Source: Azolla caroliniana
Lineage: Eukaryota; Polypodiophyta
Direction: 5' to 3'
Length of the DNA stretch: 64,000 nucleotides
NCBI GenBank assembly: GCA_043228905.1
Contig: JBHGNT010000015.1
Span: 17,918,001 to 17,982,000 of the forward strand
The translations under genes were made by a program, and so were the position numbers. The notes beneath the pieces are model-generated. The model was given only the letters and a program-made list of their open reading frames with translations, had not been told where the DNA came from and ran no database searches. Below are positions 62,401 through 64,000 of the stretch, piece after piece (the stretch's first letter is position 1; each line of letters begins with the position of its first letter).

Positions 62401-63388
62401 CTAATACTCCTCCTGTACGTGGACGACATGTTGATCGTCGGACGGGACCAGGTCAAGATACGGATGCTGAAGAAGGCTCTTCACCGAACCTTCTCAATGA
62501 AGGACTTGGGTCCGGCGAGGCAAATACTAGGGATGCACATCATCCGGGACCGGAAGAAGAAGCAGTTGTGGCTGTCACAGGAGAAGTACGTGACAAAGGT
62601 GCTTAAACGGTTCAACATGTCGGAAGCAAGACCGGTCGGATCGACCCTCCCGGCAAACTGCAAGCTGTCCAGCAAGCAAAGTCCCAAGACAAAGGCTGAA
62701 AAGGAGGATGATGAAAGTGCCGTATGCCTCAGCCGTCGGGAGCTTGATGTACGCCATGGTGTGTACGAGACCGGACATCGGATATGCAGTCGGAGTGGTG
62801 AGTCGGTACATGAGCAATCCCGGCAAAGAGCATTGGAACGCGGCCAAGTGGATACTCCGATACCTGAAAGGCACAAACGTGTGCCTCCGATTCGGCTCCG
62901 GTAAGCCCGAACTCGACGGCTTCACCGATTCGGATATGTCGGCTGATGCAGATACCAGCCGGTCCACATCAGGGTATGTGATGACGTATGCAGGGGGAGC
63001 CGTTTCGTGGCAGTCGAGGCTGCAGAAGACGGTTGCATTGTCAACCACGGAGGCGGAGTACATGGCAGCTGTTGAAGCCGGCAAGGAAATAATATGGATG
63101 AAGGACTTCATTAGAGAGCTCGGGATCCGGCAGGAGGAGTACCGACTCTACTGCGATAGTCAGAGCGCCATCCACCTTGCAAAGAACGCGGCCTATCACT
63201 CCCGGACGAAGCACATCCAGCGAAGATATCACTGGATCCGGGAAAGGATAGAAGACAAGGAATTTGTGCTGACAAAGATCCACACGGACGAGAACGGGTC
63301 GGATATGCTGACCAAGGTCCTCACACCCGACAAGCTGGAAGCATGCCGGAAGAGGATCGGATTGGAAAGACATCCCATGCCGAAGTGA
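59431..63388 (+). pseudogene. pol: Copia B2 gag-pol, zinc knuckle deleted and frameshifted
   Basis: ATG 59431 (MEGGGSGQPG) to TGA 63388. Relative to B1 and B3 (4,074 nt) it is 3,958 nt: minus 114 (38 codons including the whole CCHC knuckle, junction near 60056, RGR|HYRK), minus 2 (near 62707, KEDD for KEDMM), minus 3 (near 62874, GTN for GTAN) and plus 3 (one extra Glu near 61710). Protease VVDSGASFHLTP, all integrase and RT signatures (LLLYVDDMLIVG) and RNase H LSTTEAEYMAA are present, RNase H in the shifted frame. The -2 shift cuts off the RNase H domain. Identical LTRs mean most of this must predate or coincide with transposition, so it was probably mobilised in trans. Confidence 0.92.
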
Positions 63389-63398
63389 AGGGGGAGTT

Positions 63399-64000
63399 TG
63401 TTGGGATTACGGTCCCTTCGGATGGGATGGTCGGATGTCGGAGACGAATGCCGACGAGCCCGGTTTTCGGTTTCGGAACCGGATGATGAAGACCCCGGCT
63501 TCGGAGCCGGATGACGAATGTACCCGGAGAGAGATCCGGATGCAGGGACATATCCGTGAATATGTTTGCTAAGGGCCCCTGAGGCTATAGTTGTAAATAG
63601 CCCCAAAGTCATATATGTATAAATATGACTTAGGGCAAACAGTTTTAGTGTTGCTGATCATTTTTCTGTTTTTCCACTCAAGAGGAGTGAAGAGGGAGCA
63701 GCCGTGAGAGAGAGAGAGAGATAGAGCGTGAGAGAGGAAGAGGACGACGCCTCTGTGTATTTCCGCCGCCTGTGGCGAGGACAGCGAGCTCAAGGTCGTC
63801 GCCTTGCAGCTCGCCATTGTATACTTCTCTGTATAGTGTTGGTTTGGAGTCCTGTACTCCCGTGGTTTTTTCCCGTCTAGGGTTTTCCACGTTAATCCCT
63901 GTGTGTTCGCGTTTTGTTTCTCCGTGTGGTTCCTATTTTCTGCTCCATTGATTCGTGCTTACTCGGTTGTGGCCGAGCGGTGAAGGTGAATCGAGTCGTC
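63399..64000 (+). repeat. Copia B2 3' LTR (truncated by window end)
   Basis: Follows the purine tract GAAGGGGGAGTT (63387-63398). Identical by eye to 58788-59389. Confidence 0.95.

Larger units (their letters stand above)
45485..64000 (-). mobile_element. Gypsy-4, tRNA-Trp gypsy element running off the right edge
   Basis: Minus-strand order: 5' LTR (58787-58632, outer part beyond copia B2 and the window), primer site 58626-58609, gag 58584-57130, [5'-truncated retroelement 55708-57129], protease to 55103, pol 55109-52354, [gypsy E 47421-52348], pol C-terminus 47420-47184, 3' LTR 47183-45485 with a solo LTR inside. Target ACGT on the low side (45481-45484). Confidence 0.85.
58788..64000 (+). 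mobile_element. Copia B2, very recent Ty1/copia insertion
   Basis: 5' LTR 58788-59400 (613 bp) and 3' LTR from 63399, cut by the window end 11 bp short of its expected end at 64011. The 602 comparable bases are identical. Predicted target duplication CGAAT right after 64011. The gag-pol has a 114-bp in-frame deletion and a 2-bp loss, so it cannot be self-sufficient. Confidence 0.95.

Overview
This window is retrotransposon-dense plant nuclear DNA. I see no host gene, rRNA gene, functional tRNA gene or CRISPR array. The evidence for a plant is: Ty1/copia elements primed by initiator tRNA-Met (TGGTATCAGAGC), a Ty3/gypsy family whose primer site matches tRNA-Trp, a plant-type LINE with ORF1 and ORF2, and a nonsense-mutation pattern (CAG to TAG, CGA to TGA) expected from dense CHG and CG methylation. 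The LINE and gypsy types, and a possible Penelope-like relic, would fit a large-genome plant such as a fern, lycophyte or gymnosperm, but the window does not settle this.

Layout. 1-2215: 3' part of copia A1 (+), whose 3' LTR abuts (and has probably split) the ORF1 of a LINE at 2216-6844 (+). 6845-8893: AT-rich DNA holding two diverged copies of an LTR-like module. 8894 to about 38830: an outer copia, A3 (-), split by two large insertions. The first is Gypsy-1 (9403-25455, -), which contains Gypsy-2 (14890-25253, -), which contains copia B3 (17684-23051, -). The second is copia A2 (25486-37750, +), which contains a hAT-like MITE in its 5' LTR (25724-26293), copia B1 (28023-33362, +) and a solo gypsy LTR (36408-37115). 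Another solo LTR (37970-38750) sits in A3 itself. 38830-39736: a decayed coiled-coil ORF. 39737-44466: gypsy F (+), carrying a solo LTR. 44467-45484: a relic that looks like a transposase (-). 45485 to the right edge: Gypsy-4 (-), which contains a solo LTR, gypsy E (47421-52348, -), a 5'-truncated retroelement at 55708-57129 and, inside its 5' LTR, copia B2 (58788 to the edge, +).

Elements with both ends visible could be bounded by target-site duplications (TSDs): B1 tagca, B3 attct, A2 cattt, E gtagg, and the solo LTRs by 4-bp duplications. Insertion order follows from nesting and agrees with LTR divergence counted by eye: A2 about 7%, B1 6 differences in 613, B3 5 in 627, B2 none in the 602 visible bases.

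The most interesting biology: (1) a T TTT TAG heptamer at the gag-pro/pol boundary of all three tRNA-Trp gypsies, which looks like a programmed -1 frameshift site; (2) 4-bp target sites of the form NCGN, mostly ACGT, for that gypsy group; (3) copia A elements carrying about 0.7 kb of extra in-frame coding sequence between two copies of the polypurine tract; (4) a very recent copia B2 insertion that lacks the Gag zinc knuckle; (5) a 3' LTR block in gypsy E that appears to be patched together from pol fragments.
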